This document shows positions 7,552 through 16,661 of a stretch of 64,000 nucleotides of DNA, in pieces. The notes below the pieces were generated by a model. That model saw only the letters and a program-made list of their open reading frames with translations. It was not told the origin of the DNA and did no database searches. This DNA comes from Streptomyces sp. A1277. GTDB lineage: Bacteria > Actinomycetota > Actinomycetes > Streptomycetales > Streptomycetaceae. Numbering within the stretch: position 1 is the stretch's first letter; each line of letters starts with the position of its first letter. Made by a program: the position numbers and the translations under genes. The stretch covers positions 1 to 64,000 of the forward strand of contig NZ_SSBI01000043.1 in assembly GCF_004795015.1 (NCBI RefSeq), written 5' to 3'.

Positions 7552-8673
7552 ATGTCGATGATCCGTGACCTGCGCGCCGTCGTGCGCCCGTCCCTGCGCA
7601 AGAGCACCACCCTGCACAACAGCTACGACACCACCCGCGACCCGTCCGCCTCCAGCGCGGTCGTCGACTGCGCGGTCTACCGCGACGGCCGCCGCCTCGC
7701 CGAGGTGGACGGCACCTGCCGCACGCCGCGCGAGGCGATGCTCCGGGTGCGGGAGGAGGGCGGCTTCGCCTGGATCGGCCTGCACGAGCCGACCGAGGAG
7801 GAATTCGCGGGCATCGCCCGGGAGTTCGGGCTGCACCCACTGGCCGTGGAGGACGCCGTCCACGCCCACCAGCGGCCGAAGCTGGAGCGGTACGACGACA
7901 CCCTGTTCACCGTCTTCAAGACCATCCACTACGTCGAGCACACCGAGCTGACCGCGACCAGCGAGGTCGTGGAGACCGGCGAGGTCATGTGCTTCACCGG
8001 CCGGGACTTCGTCATCACCGTGCGGCACGGCGGCCACGGCTCGCTGCGGGCGCTGCGCCACCGTCTGGAGGAGGACCCCGAGCTGCTCGCCAAGGGCCCC
8101 TCCGCGGTGCTGCACTCGATCGCCGACCACGTCGTGGACGGGTACATCGCGGTGGTGGGCGCGGTGCAGGACGACATCGACGAGGTGGAGATCGAGGTCT
8201 TCTCCACTCCGGACAAGGGCAGTTCGCGCGGCTCGGACGCGGGCCGGATCTACCAGCTCAAGCGCGAGGTGCTGGAGTTCAAGCGGGCCGTCTCACCCCT
8301 GCTGCGCCCGATGCAGCTGCTCAGCGAGCGCCCGATGCGGCTGATCGACCCCGACATCCAGAAGTACTTCCGGGACGTCGCCGACCACCTGGTGCGCGTC
8401 CAGGAAGAGGTCATCGGCTTCGACGAGCTGCTGAACTCGATCCTCCAGGCCAATCTGGCGCAGGCGACCGTCGCGCAGAACGAGGACATGCGCAAGATCA
8501 CCTCCTGGGCGGCCATCGTCGCCGTACCGACGATGATCTGCGGCGTCTACGGCATGAACTTCGACTACATGCCGGAGCTGCGCTGGACCTACGGCTACCC
8601 GATGGTGCTGGGCTTCATCGGCGTGGTCTGCTTCTCCATCCACCGCATGCTCAAGCGCAACGGCTGGCTCTGA
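7552..8673 (+). CDS. corA: CorA-family magnesium/cobalt transporter
   Basis: This 373-residue protein has the large cytoplasmic N-terminal domain and two C-terminal membrane helices of CorA. The signature YGMN occurs at residues 333-336 in the loop between the helices, the selectivity filter of the pentameric channel. The helix TSWAAIVAVPTMICGVYGMNF lines the pore; the second helix ends in the basic HRMLKRNGWL. The start ATG 7552 has AAGGAG at 7540-7545; the in-frame GTG at 7537 is upstream of this site. Its long leader (7205-7551) suggests post-transcriptional control. Confidence 0.93.
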   Translation: MSMIRDLRAVVRPSLRKSTTLHNSYDTTRDPSASSAVVDCAVYRDGRRLAEVDGTCRTPREAMLRVREEGGFAWIGLHEPTEEEFAGIAREFGLHPLAVEDAVHAHQRPKLERYDDTLFTVFKTIHYVEHTELTATSEVVETGEVMCFTGRDFVITVRHGGHGSLRALRHRLEEDPELLAKGPSAVLHSIADHVVDGYIAVVGAVQDDIDEVEIEVFSTPDKGSSRGSDAGRIYQLKREVLEFKRAVSPLLRPMQLLSERPMRLIDPDIQKYFRDVADHLVRVQEEVIGFDELLNSILQANLAQATVAQNEDMRKITSWAAIVAVPTMICGVYGMNFDYMPELRWTYGYPMVLGFIGVVCFSIHRMLKRNGWL

Positions 8674-8709
8674 CCTCTTCCCCAGGGCGGGACGCTCTAA
8701 GCTCTGCCC

Positions 8710-9225
8710 ATGACTGCTGCTGACACGCTCCTCGGGCAGGCCCTCGTCGAGGAGGCCACGAAGAAGTCGGGCCTCATCTGGGTGCGCGGCACGGGTCCCG
8801 CGCGAGCCCTGTGGCACGTGTGGCACGAGGGGGCGGCGCATCTGGTCGGTGACGGCCCCGGCGAGCAGCCGCTCCCGGCCGGCCTCACCGAGGGCGCCAC
8901 CGCGGAGGTGACCGTGCGCAGCAAGGACAAGGGCGGCCGTCTCGTCGCCTGGTCGGCCTCGGTGACCGAGCTCCCCGCGCACTCCGAGGAGTGGGAGGCC
9001 GCCGTCGCCGAGCTCAAGGGCAAGCGGCTGAACGCCCCAGACGCGGAGCGGATGACCGAGCGGTGGGCGCGCGAGTGCCGGATCGTGCGGCTCACGCCCC
9101 GCGACGCGCGCACCGAGCTGCCGGACACCTCCGGGGCTGCCGCGCCGCTGCCCACCCCGGCGACCACCCGGCTCCCCGTGCCGGCGGGCCTGCCCCGCCT
9201 CCTGAAGCGCTCGCTGCGCAAGTAG
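8710..9225 (+). CDS. Conserved hypothetical protein
   Basis: The 171-residue protein begins MTAADTLLGQALVEEATKKSGLI. It has a beta-rich N-terminal region (IWVRGTGPARALWHVWHEG, AHLVGDGPGEQPL) reminiscent of split-barrel FMN/PNPOx-like folds, but I cannot see binding residues that prove this. The C-terminus is Pro/Ala/Thr-rich and ends in basic PRLLKRSLRK. A TAAGCT hexamer at 8698-8703 lies 6 bp before ATG 8710, suggesting a leaderless mRNA. It lies 36 bp after corA and is convergent with the lipoprotein gene. Confidence 0.7.
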   Translation: MTAADTLLGQALVEEATKKSGLIWVRGTGPARALWHVWHEGAAHLVGDGPGEQPLPAGLTEGATAEVTVRSKDKGGRLVAWSASVTELPAHSEEWEAAVAELKGKRLNAPDAERMTERWARECRIVRLTPRDARTELPDTSGAAAPLPTPATTRLPVPAGLPRLLKRSLRK

Positions 9226-9235
9226 GGGGAGCGCG

Positions 9236-10000
9236 CTACGAGGAGGGCGACGTCTTCGGCAGCTGCTTGCCGTAGTCGACCGTCTCGTCCTCGGCGGGGG
9301 CCTTGAGCGCGAAGTCCTTGCCCCAGTCGGCGAGCGTGACGACGCCCCCGCCGCCGCCCCGGGCGAAGCGCAGCGGATACGGCTTGCCCTCCAGGGACAC
9401 GTCGAGCGCGCCGCCCTCGCCCTCGCCGCCCATGATCTGTACGGTGCGCACCCCGGCGACCTTGTCGCGGTCGCCCTTGGTGAGCTTGCCGTGCAGCGTG
9501 AGGAGCCCGTCGAGCAGCACCTTCTTGTCGGTGAAGCCGCTCAGCTGCTTGTACGTGGGGTCGTCCTGGGGGACCTTGACGTATTTGTCCTGCAACTTGT
9601 CCGCTGCCGACGCGCCGTCCGCCCCGCCCTTCTCGTCGTGGCTCCAGAAGCCGGCGTCGGCCTTGAGGTAGAGCTCGTCGCCGATCCGCAGCAGCGCGAA
9701 GGTGCTGTTCTTCGCGGTGACGGAGCCCGCGCCGCCCTTGTTCTTGAGCCGCATGTCGATCTTGTACGTGCCGCCCTTGCTGACCAGCGTCCCGGCGAGG
9801 CGCACCGCGTCGGCCGAGTCAGCCGCCGCCTGTGCCTTCTTCTCGATCTCCGGCGCGGAGAGCTTGCCGATGCCGTTGGTCCCCTCGTCCGGGTCCTCGC
9901 CCCCGCACGCGGTCAGGGCCGCGGTCAGCCCCGCGCAGAGCACGACGGCGAGCGATGCGGTCCGGTGGCGGGCCCGGACGGACGGCACGAAAGAGGTCAC
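9236..10000 (-). CDS. Secreted lipoprotein, LppX/LprAFG-like
   Basis: The 254-residue product has a type II signal: basic VRARHR, a hydrophobic core and lipobox LTAC with lipidation Cys at residue 32, followed by GGEDPDEGTNG. The mature domain repeats the pattern of LppX/LprAFG lipoproteins: AAADSADAVRLAGTLVSKGG, then YKIDMRLKNKGG and beta strands. That family forms a half-barrel that carries lipids or glycolipids at the envelope. GTG 10000 is preferred because GAGAGG lies 10 nt upstream; ATG 10024 would add eight residues without a ribosome site. Confidence 0.8.
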   Translation of the reverse strand: MTSFVPSVRARHRTASLAVVLCAGLTAALTACGGEDPDEGTNGIGKLSAPEIEKKAQAAADSADAVRLAGTLVSKGGTYKIDMRLKNKGGAGSVTAKNSTFALLRIGDELYLKADAGFWSHDEKGGADGASAADKLQDKYVKVPQDDPTYKQLSGFTDKKVLLDGLLTLHGKLTKGDRDKVAGVRTVQIMGGEGEGGALDVSLEGKPYPLRFARGGGGGVVTLADWGKDFALKAPAEDETVDYGKQLPKTSPSS

Positions 10001-10206
10001 AGGCGCACTGCCTCTCAGCTTCATGGCGGGGGTGGCAGACGGCAGCGTACCCGGGTGGCCTACGCCATTGGGCCCAGAGCCGTGCGGACGGTCCGCCGGA
10101 GCGGTCCGCGGGGGTACGGGCTAGCCTGATCACGTCATAACAGTGCAATAACTGTCGGAAGCGGGCGGCTCCGGAGCGGCCCGCAGGCGAGCGAGGAGGC
10201 ACAGGC

Positions 10207-11481
10207 ATGACACCGGTCACGCCCCGGGTCTTCGTCTCGCACCTGTCCGGTGTGCCGGTCTTCGATCCCAACGGCGACCAGGTGGGCCGCGTCCGCGACC
10301 TGGTCGCGATGCTCCGGGTCGGCGGCCGCCCGCCCCGGCTGCTCGGCATGGTGGTCGAGGTGGTGAGCCGGCGCCGGATCTTCCTGCCGATGACCCGGGT
10401 GACGGGTGTCGAGTCGGGGCAGGTGATCACCACGGGCGTGGTCAACATGCGGCGCTTCGAACAGCGGCCCACCGAACGCCTGGTGCTCGGCGAGTTCCTC
10501 GACCGCCGGGTGCGCCTGGTGGAGACGGACGAGGAGGTCACCATCCTGGACGTGGCGATCCAGCAGCTGCCGGCCCGCCGGGACTGGGAGATCGACAAGT
10601 ACTTCGTCCGCAAGGGCCGGGGCGGGGCGCTGCGCCGCAAGGGCGAGACGCTGACCGTCGAGTGGTCGGCGGTGAAGGGCTTCTCGCTGGAGGAGCACGG
10701 GCAGGGCGCCGAGTCGCTGGTGGCCACCTTCGAGCGGCTGCGCCCCGCCGACGTCGCCAACGCCCTGCACCACCTCACCCCGAAGCGCCGGGCGGAGGTC
10801 GCGGCCGCGCTGGACGACGACCGGCTAGCCGACGTCCTGGAGGAGCTGCCCGAGGACGACCAGGTGGAGATCATCGGCAAGCTCCAGGAGGAGCGCGCGG
10901 CGGACGTCCTGGAGGCGATGGACCCGGACGACGCGGCCGACCTGCTCTCCGAGCTGCCGGAGGAGGACAAGGAGCGGCTGCTGACGCTGATGCGGCCGGG
11001 CGACGCGGCGGACGTGCGGCGCCTGATGTCGTACGAGGAGCGCACGGCCGGCGGGCTCATGACGACCGAGCCGGTCATCCTGCGCCCGGACGCCACGGTC
11101 GCCGACGCGCTGGCCCGGGTCCGCCAGTCCGACCTGTCGCCGGCGCTGGCCGCGCAGGTGTACGTGTGCCGGTCTCCGGACGAGACGCCGACGGGGAAGT
11201 ACCTGGGCACCGTGCACTTCCAGCGGCTGCTGCGCGACCCGCCGTTCACCCTGGTCAGCTCGCTGCTCGACAGCGACCTGGTGCCGCTGCCGCCGGACAC
11301 CCCGCTGTCGGTGGTGACCAGCTATCTGGCGGCGTACAACCTGGTGTCGGTGCCGGTGGTGGACGAGAGCGGCTCGCTCCTCGGCGCGGTGACCGTGGAC
11401 GACGTCCTGGACCACCTGCTGCCCGACGACTGGCGGGAGACCGACTTCCACGGTCAGGAGGGGGTGCTCCGTGGCCGCTGA
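10207..11481 (+). CDS. MgtE-N / CBS-domain protein without the transporter domain
   Basis: The 424-residue protein begins with a PRC-barrel-like segment (VFVSHLSGVPVFDPNGDQVGRV) and continues with the acidic superhelical MgtE N-domain (repeats LADVLEELPEDDQ, AADVLEAMDPDDAADLLSEL). It ends in paired CBS domains (AGGLMTTEPVILRPD, LVSVPVVDESGSLLGAV). The membrane pore domain of MgtE is absent. It is therefore a soluble Mg-sensing-like protein rather than a channel by itself. It overlaps the DUF1003 membrane protein by 11 bp, implying translational coupling and a physical partnership. Confidence 0.88.
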   Translation: MTPVTPRVFVSHLSGVPVFDPNGDQVGRVRDLVAMLRVGGRPPRLLGMVVEVVSRRRIFLPMTRVTGVESGQVITTGVVNMRRFEQRPTERLVLGEFLDRRVRLVETDEEVTILDVAIQQLPARRDWEIDKYFVRKGRGGALRRKGETLTVEWSAVKGFSLEEHGQGAESLVATFERLRPADVANALHHLTPKRRAEVAAALDDDRLADVLEELPEDDQVEIIGKLQEERAADVLEAMDPDDAADLLSELPEEDKERLLTLMRPGDAADVRRLMSYEERTAGGLMTTEPVILRPDATVADALARVRQSDLSPALAAQVYVCRSPDETPTGKYLGTVHFQRLLRDPPFTLVSSLLDSDLVPLPPDTPLSVVTSYLAAYNLVSVPVVDESGSLLGAVTVDDVLDHLLPDDWRETDFHGQEGVLRGR

Positions 11482-12025
11482 GGACCGCGCCAGGGCGTCG
11501 AACGGCGCGACGGCGCTGACCCGTACGCCCAGGGCCCGGCTCGACCAGCCGAGGGCGCCGCGCCGCAGGCTGCTGCCGGAGTACGACCCCGAGGCGTTCG
11601 GCCGGTTCTCGGAGCGCATCGCGCGCTTCCTGGGCACGGGCCGGTTCATCGTCTGGATGACGCTGATCATCATCGTGTGGGTGGCGTGGAACATCTTCGC
11701 GCCGGAGAACGTGCGGTTCGACCAGTACCCGTTCATCTTCCTGACCCTGATGCTCTCGCTCCAGGCTTCGTACGCGGCTCCGCTGATCCTGCTCGCGCAG
11801 AACCGGCAGGACGACCGCGACCGGGTCACGCACGAGCAGGACCGCAAGCAGAACGAGCGCTCCATCGCCGACACCGAGTACCTGACCAGGGAGATCGCGG
11901 CGCTGCGGATGGGCCTGGGCGAGGTCGCCACCCGGGACTGGATCCGCTCCGAACTGGAGGACCTGGTGAAGGACCTGGACGACCGGCGCGCGCTGGCGTC
12001 CGCCGAGAGTGACGAAGACCGCTGA
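11471..12025 (+). CDS. DUF1003 membrane protein
   Basis: The 184-residue protein has two central membrane helices, FIVWMTLIIIVWVAWNIF and PFIFLTLMLSLQASYAAPLILL. These are followed by the DUF1003 hallmark AQNRQDDRDR and a coiled C-terminus. The GTG start at 11471 lies inside the end of the MgtE-N gene. The family is a frequent neighbour of MgtE-like proteins in actinobacteria, so a role in Mg-related membrane function is inferred from context only. Confidence 0.88.
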   Translation: MAAEDRARASNGATALTRTPRARLDQPRAPRRRLLPEYDPEAFGRFSERIARFLGTGRFIVWMTLIIIVWVAWNIFAPENVRFDQYPFIFLTLMLSLQASYAAPLILLAQNRQDDRDRVTHEQDRKQNERSIADTEYLTREIAALRMGLGEVATRDWIRSELEDLVKDLDDRRALASAESDEDR

Positions 12026-12122
12026 CAGGGCTACCCACGCGTAGCCACGGGCGCCGTAACGCCCTCCCGTCGCCCAGCACCACCCTTGCAGGGAGCGCTG
12101 CGCGCACCCGTACTATCGATGT

Positions 12123-13256
12123 ATGGCTACGGAAGACGCGGTGCTTGAGGCACTGGCGACAGTGAACGACCCGGAGATCCACCGCCCGATCACCGAGCTG
12201 GGCATGGTGAAATCGGTCGACATCGATCCTGACGGTGTGGTCGCTGTCACGGTGTACCTCACCGTCTCCGGCTGTCCGATGCGCGAGACGATCACCAGGA
12301 ACGTGACCGACGCGGTGGCCCGTGTCGAGGGCGTCTCGCGGGTCGAGGTCACCCTCGACGTCATGAGCGACGAGCAGCGCAAGGACCTCGCGGCGTCGCT
12401 GCGCGGCGGTACGGCGGAGCGCGAGGTGCCCTTCGCGAAGCCCGGCTCGCTGACCCGGGTGTACGCGGTCGCCTCCGGCAAGGGCGGCGTCGGCAAGTCC
12501 TCGGTGACGGTGAACCTGGCCGCGGCGATGGCGGCGGACGGGCTCAAGGTCGGTGTCGTGGACGCGGACATCTACGGGCACAGCGTGCCCCGGATGCTCG
12601 GTGCGGACGGCCGGCCGACCCAGGTCGAGAACATGATCATGCCGCCGTCCTCGCACGGCGTGAAGGTCATCTCCATCGGCATGTTCACCCCGGGCAACGC
12701 CCCCGTGGTCTGGCGCGGCCCGATGCTGCACCGCGCGCTCCAGCAGTTCCTCGCCGATGTGTACTGGGGCGACCTGGACGTCCTGCTGCTCGACCTGCCG
12801 CCGGGCACCGGTGACATCGCGATCTCGGTCGCCCAGCTCGTGCCGAACGCGGAGATCCTGGTCGTCACCACCCCGCAGCAGGCCGCGGCCGAGGTGGCCG
12901 AGCGGGCCGGCTCGATCGCCGTCCAGACCCACCAGAAGATCGTCGGCGTCGTCGAGAACATGTCCGGCATGCCGTGCCCGCACTGCGACGAGATGGTCGA
13001 CGTGTTCGGCTCCGGCGGCGGCGCCCGGGTCGCCGAGGGGCTGACCAAGACGGTCGGCGCCGAGGTGCCGGTGCTGGGCTCCATCCCGATCGACGTACGG
13101 CTGCGCGAGGGCGGCGACGAGGGCAAGCCCGTCGTGCTGTCCGACCCCGACTCCCCCGCCGGCAAGGCGCTGCGCAGCATCGCGGGCAAGCTGAGCGGCC
13201 GTCAGCGCGGCCTGTCGGGCATGTCGCTGGGCATCACCCCGCGCAACAAGTTCTGA
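12123..13256 (+). CDS. mrp: Mrp/NBP35 family iron-sulfur cluster carrier ATPase
   Basis: An N-terminal MIP18/DUF59 domain (about 1-90) precedes a deviant Walker A, GKGGVGKSS, starting at residue 119. Later come VDADIYG and the Fe-S-binding CPHC motif at Cys285/Cys288. Length (377) matches the ApbC/Mrp family that assembles and transfers 4Fe-4S clusters in the cytosol. A TACTAT hexamer at 12111-12116 with TTGCAG at 12086-12091 puts transcription start at or near ATG 12123, i.e. leaderless. In Mycobacterium the same gene is also near tatB, htrA and sigE. Confidence 0.93.
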   Translation: MATEDAVLEALATVNDPEIHRPITELGMVKSVDIDPDGVVAVTVYLTVSGCPMRETITRNVTDAVARVEGVSRVEVTLDVMSDEQRKDLAASLRGGTAEREVPFAKPGSLTRVYAVASGKGGVGKSSVTVNLAAAMAADGLKVGVVDADIYGHSVPRMLGADGRPTQVENMIMPPSSHGVKVISIGMFTPGNAPVVWRGPMLHRALQQFLADVYWGDLDVLLLDLPPGTGDIAISVAQLVPNAEILVVTTPQQAAAEVAERAGSIAVQTHQKIVGVVENMSGMPCPHCDEMVDVFGSGGGARVAEGLTKTVGAEVPVLGSIPIDVRLREGGDEGKPVVLSDPDSPAGKALRSIAGKLSGRQRGLSGMSLGITPRNKF

Positions 13257-13271
13257 CACCTGGACACACGC

Positions 13272-13307
13272 GGGGAAGGCCGGGGCCCGAGGGCCCCGGC
13301 CTTCCCC
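13272..13307. terminator. Bidirectional terminator after mrp
   Basis: Perfect 17-bp inverted arms at 13272-13288 and 13291-13307 are separated by GA. The hairpin sits between the convergent mrp gene and the hypothetical gene ending at 13321. Confidence 0.85.
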
Positions 13308-13320
13308 GTTCCGTGCCCGG

Positions 13321-13980
13321 TTACGCGTACGACTCGATGTCCTTGATCTCCGAGAAGCCCAGGCCGTACGCGCTCATGCCGCGCCCGTAGGCGCCGATGT
13401 GCACCCCGCCGGGCGCCGATCCGGCCAGCACCCAGCCGAACTCGGACTCGCGGTAGTGGAAGGGCACCGGCACGCCGTCGACCGGCAGGGACAGCGCCGA
13501 CCAGGCGGGCCCCTCCAGGTCGTCGGCGAGTTCGAACGCCGTCTCCGTCTGCTGGTCCAGCCAGTCGTCGCGCAGGGTGTGGTCCAGCTGCGGCGGCCAG
13601 GTGCAGGCCAGCAGGCCGGAGCCCGCCAGCCAGGCCGCGGAGGAGACCGTCGTGGCCTCCAGGACCCCGGTGCCGTCGCCGCTGCGCCGTACGGGGCTGC
13701 TGCCGACGGTGACCACGACCGCGAACCGCTGCTTGTCCGCGCCGGAGTCGCCCCGCACCACGGGCTCGTCACCGTGGCCGATGGAGCCGTGCTGCACCGA
13801 GCCGTCCGCGGCGGTGCCGAGCGGCATCAGCCGGCGCGGGCCGGTGAACGCCTCGTCCAGCGCGTACCAGGGGAAAGGGGAGCGCAGATAGCCGTCGAGC
13901 GTGAGCCGGGCCGCCGGGACCGCCTCCGCCGTGACCGTGTCCGGCGCGTCCTGTGCGCCCACCCGACTCGTTGTCTCCAT
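13321..13980 (-). CDS. Conserved hypothetical protein
   Basis: The 219-residue protein starts METTSRVGAQDAPDTVTAEA. ATG 13980 has GAGGAGGC 11 nt upstream; the frame is open further upstream but with arginine-rich, non-protein-like sequence. The body includes LDGYLRSPFPWYALDEAFTG and ends GRGMSAYGLGFSEIKDIESYA. No signal peptide, membrane helix or catalytic motif is evident. It lies between mrp and tatB on the minus strand, and I cannot assign a function. Confidence 0.7.
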   Translation of the reverse strand: METTSRVGAQDAPDTVTAEAVPAARLTLDGYLRSPFPWYALDEAFTGPRRLMPLGTAADGSVQHGSIGHGDEPVVRGDSGADKQRFAVVVTVGSSPVRRSGDGTGVLEATTVSSAAWLAGSGLLACTWPPQLDHTLRDDWLDQQTETAFELADDLEGPAWSALSLPVDGVPVPFHYRESEFGWVLAGSAPGGVHIGAYGRGMSAYGLGFSEIKDIESYA

Positions 13981-14098
13981 CAGCCCGGCCGCCTCCTCGA
14001 TCCATAGGGTCCGGAGCGGCCCGCCCCCCGCGGGCGTCCTCACAACCGGACAGATGGAGAATAGCCATACCGTCCGGACGACCCGGGATTGGCAGCCC

Positions 14099-14575
14099 TC
14101 AGGTGGCGTCCGCGTCGAACGGCGGCGGGGTGTCCTTCGGGGGCTGCCCGCCCTTCTTGAGCAGGTCGGGGCCGCTCTTCGAGCCGTTCGCCGCGGTGAC
14201 CGACGCACCGCCCGACACGCCGGACTTCGCCTCAATGGACGCCGTGCCCCGCCCGTTCACCGCGTCGGTGATCTCGGTGACTTCCTTGCGCAGGTCGAAG
14301 CTCTCGCGGATCTCCTTCAGCCCCAGGTCGTCGTTGCCGTCCATGAGCTGCTTGCGGACGAACGTCTTGGGGTTGAGGTCCTCGAACTCGAAGTCCTTGA
14401 ACTCCGGGCCGAGCTCCGTGCGGATGTCCTCCTTGGCGCTCTCCGAGAACTCACGGATCTTGCGGATGAAGCGGGAGGCGTCCTGGATGACCTTGGGCAG
14501 CTTGTCCGGGCCGAAGACGAGCACGCCGAGAATCGCGAGCGTCAGCAGCTCGAGTGCACCTATGTCGTTGAACAC
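14099..14575 (-). CDS. tatB: Sec-independent (twin-arginine) translocase subunit TatB
   Basis: The 158-residue protein starts VFNDIGALELLTLAILGVLV. A single N-terminal membrane helix is followed by the FGPDKLPK hinge and a long amphipathic charged helix, the classic TatA/B plan with the Glu8-type acidic residue in GALELL. The start is GTG 14575, with GAGGAG 7 nt upstream; the upstream open frame has no such site. TatB with TatC forms the receptor for folded, twin-arginine cargo. It lies downstream of the HtrA-type protease, as in mycobacteria. Confidence 0.92.
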   Translation of the reverse strand: MFNDIGALELLTLAILGVLVFGPDKLPKVIQDASRFIRKIREFSESAKEDIRTELGPEFKDFEFEDLNPKTFVRKQLMDGNDDLGLKEIRESFDLRKEVTEITDAVNGRGTASIEAKSGVSGGASVTAANGSKSGPDLLKKGGQPPKDTPPPFDADAT

Positions 14576-14673
14576 CTTGCGGCTCCTCGTTTCTCCGCGA
14601 CCAGCTCGGATGAGGTCCGGACACGGCCCACGGTACCCGGCGAAACTGTCCGGACGGTAGCTTCCCGTGGCCG

Positions 14674-16539
14674 TCACGTGCCGGTTGCCGACCCCAGTGT
14701 CAAAGTTATGGACAGGTCTTTACCACCACGGGTCAGGGTGAGATCGAGGCGGTCGCCCGGCCGGTGCGAGCGGATCTTGACTATCAGCTCCTCGCCGCTG
14801 TGCACCCGCTTGCCGTCCACCTCGGTGATGACGTCCTCCGGCTTGATCCCGGCCTTGTCCGCCGGACCGCCCGGGGTGACGGGCGAGGTGCCCTGGGCGC
14901 TGGACCCGACCCTGGCGCCGTCCCCGGTGTACTTCATGTCGAGGGTGACACCGATCACGGGGTGCGTGGCCTTGCCCGTGTTGATCAGCTCCTCGGCGAC
15001 CAGCTTGCCCTGGTTGATCGGGATGGCGAAGCCGAGGCCGATGGAGCCGGCCTGCCCGCCCTCGGCGGCGGAACCGCTGTCGGCGGCCCGGATCGCGCTG
15101 TTGATCCCGATGACGTGGGCGTCGGTGTCCACCAGCGGGCCGCCGGAGTTGCCCGGGTTGATCGGGGCGTCGGTCTGCAGGGCGTTGACGTAGCTGACGT
15201 CGCTGCCGTCGCCCTTCTCGCCGCCCGCGGTGATCGGCCGGTCCTTGGCGCTGATGATGCCGGAGGTGACGGTGTTGGACAGGTCGAACGGGGCGCCGAT
15301 GGCCACCACCGGGTCGCCGACCTGCACGTTGTCGGAGTTGCCCAGGGGCAGCGGCTTCAGCCCGGAGACACCGCTGACCTTGACCACGGCCAGGTCGTAG
15401 CCGCTGTCCTTGCCGACCACCTCGGCGCTGGCCGTCTCGCCGCCGCTGAACGTCACGGTGATCTCGCCGGAGGAACCGGCCGGGGCGACCACGTGGTTGT
15501 TGGTGAGGATGTGGCCCCGGTCGTCGAGGACGAAGCCGGTGCCGGTGCCGGACTCGGTGGTGCCGCTCACGTGCAGGGTCACCACGCTGGGCAGGGCGCT
15601 GGCCGCGATGCCGGCCACGCTGTCCGGGGCCCGGCCGCCGCCGTCCCGCTCGTCCTGGGGCAGCTCGATGCTGGTGAGGCCGCCGTTGCGCTCTATGTAG
15701 GCGCCTATCCCGCCGCCGATGCCGCCGGCGACCAGGGCGAGGAGGAGCGCGCCGACCAGCACCGTGCCGCGCCGGTTCTTCCGCCGGCCGTCGGGGAGCG
15801 GGGGGCCGGGCTGGGTGACGAGGGGCTGCCGGGGCGCACCCCAGGGGTCGTAGCTCTGCCACTGCGGCGCCGGCGGGTGCGCGGCGGTCGCGTGCGCGGC
15901 CTCCTGCGGCTGCTGCGGCGCCATCGGGGGCGGGAAGGCGGGCGCCGGCTCGGCGGGCGCGCCGGGCATGCCCGCGCCGTTCGTCCCCGCGTACGGCGGG
16001 GGTACGGGCGTGCCGTGCGCGGGGGTCGGCCGCTGCACGGGAGGCGCGGGCGCCCACGGCCCCGGGCCGCCGTAGGGCGGGGTGCTGTACGGGTCCGGTT
16101 CGTGCAGGGGCTGGGTGGGGCGCAGGGCGGGGGCGTCGGGTGCCACGGGGGCGTCGGAGGCCGCCGGGGCGTCGGGTGACGCCGTGGGTTCCGGGGCCTC
16201 GGGCGCCAGCGAGGCCCTGGGAGCCGCAGCAGCCTCGGGTGCCACCGGGACCTCGGGTGCCGCCGTGGTTTCCGGGGCCCCGGGTGCCACCGGGACCTCG
16301 GGTGCCGCCGTGGTTTCCGGGGCCTCGGGAGCCGCAGCAGCTTCGGGTGCCGCCGGGGCGTCGGCCTTCACCGTGTCCTGCGGCGCGGCCTGAGCGTGGT
16401 CCGGGGCTGCGGGGTCCGCCGGCGCGGGCACCGCGTCCTCGACGGGCGACGGCTCTTCGGGCGCGGCGGGCGTGCCGCGCCCCTGCGTGGGCCGGCTCCA
16501 CCACTTCGCCTTGGGCCCGGTCGGCCTACCGTCGTCCAT
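14674..16539 (-). CDS. Membrane-anchored S1C serine protease with PDZ (HtrA/DegP type)
   Basis: The 621-residue protein has a cytoplasmic Pro/Ala-rich arm (about 1-240), a membrane helix GTVLVGALLLALVAGGI, then an extracellular trypsin-like domain and a C-terminal PDZ domain (DKAGIKPEDVITEVDGK). The triad is visible: His349 in TNNHVV, Asp382 in GYDLAVVKV, Ser465 in GNSGGPL. Such proteases degrade or refold damaged envelope proteins. Start ATG 16539 has GGGGAG just upstream. It lies in the sigma/anti-sigma/tatB block, so it is a probable member of the envelope-stress regulon. Confidence 0.92.
   Translation of the reverse strand: MDDGRPTGPKAKWWSRPTQGRGTPAAPEEPSPVEDAVPAPADPAAPDHAQAAPQDTVKADAPAAPEAAAAPEAPETTAAPEVPVAPGAPETTAAPEVPVAPEAAAAPRASLAPEAPEPTASPDAPAASDAPVAPDAPALRPTQPLHEPDPYSTPPYGGPGPWAPAPPVQRPTPAHGTPVPPPYAGTNGAGMPGAPAEPAPAFPPPMAPQQPQEAAHATAAHPPAPQWQSYDPWGAPRQPLVTQPGPPLPDGRRKNRRGTVLVGALLLALVAGGIGGGIGAYIERNGGLTSIELPQDERDGGGRAPDSVAGIAASALPSVVTLHVSGTTESGTGTGFVLDDRGHILTNNHVVAPAGSSGEITVTFSGGETASAEVVGKDSGYDLAVVKVSGVSGLKPLPLGNSDNVQVGDPVVAIGAPFDLSNTVTSGIISAKDRPITAGGEKGDGSDVSYVNALQTDAPINPGNSGGPLVDTDAHVIGINSAIRAADSGSAAEGGQAGSIGLGFAIPINQGKLVAEELINTGKATHPVIGVTLDMKYTGDGARVGSSAQGTSPVTPGGPADKAGIKPEDVITEVDGKRVHSGEELIVKIRSHRPGDRLDLTLTRGGKDLSITLTLGSATGT
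16240..16329. repeat. Two tandem 45-bp repeats in the HtrA-like gene
   Basis: Copies at 16240-16284 and 16285-16329 are nearly identical. They encode a 15-residue Pro/Ala/Glu/Thr unit (variants of APETTAAPEVPVAP) in the N-terminal cytoplasmic arm. Likely a recent in-frame duplication. Confidence 0.85.
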
Positions 16540-16661
16540 GTTCTCCCCGCAACTGCCGCAACCGGCCTCCGCACGCCCCCGCAGGAGGCGTCCCACCCGA
16601 AATCCTGGCGGAATTCAACCAGGTTTGAGCCGGACCTGCGCAGCCCGCTCCGGGTGGTGGG

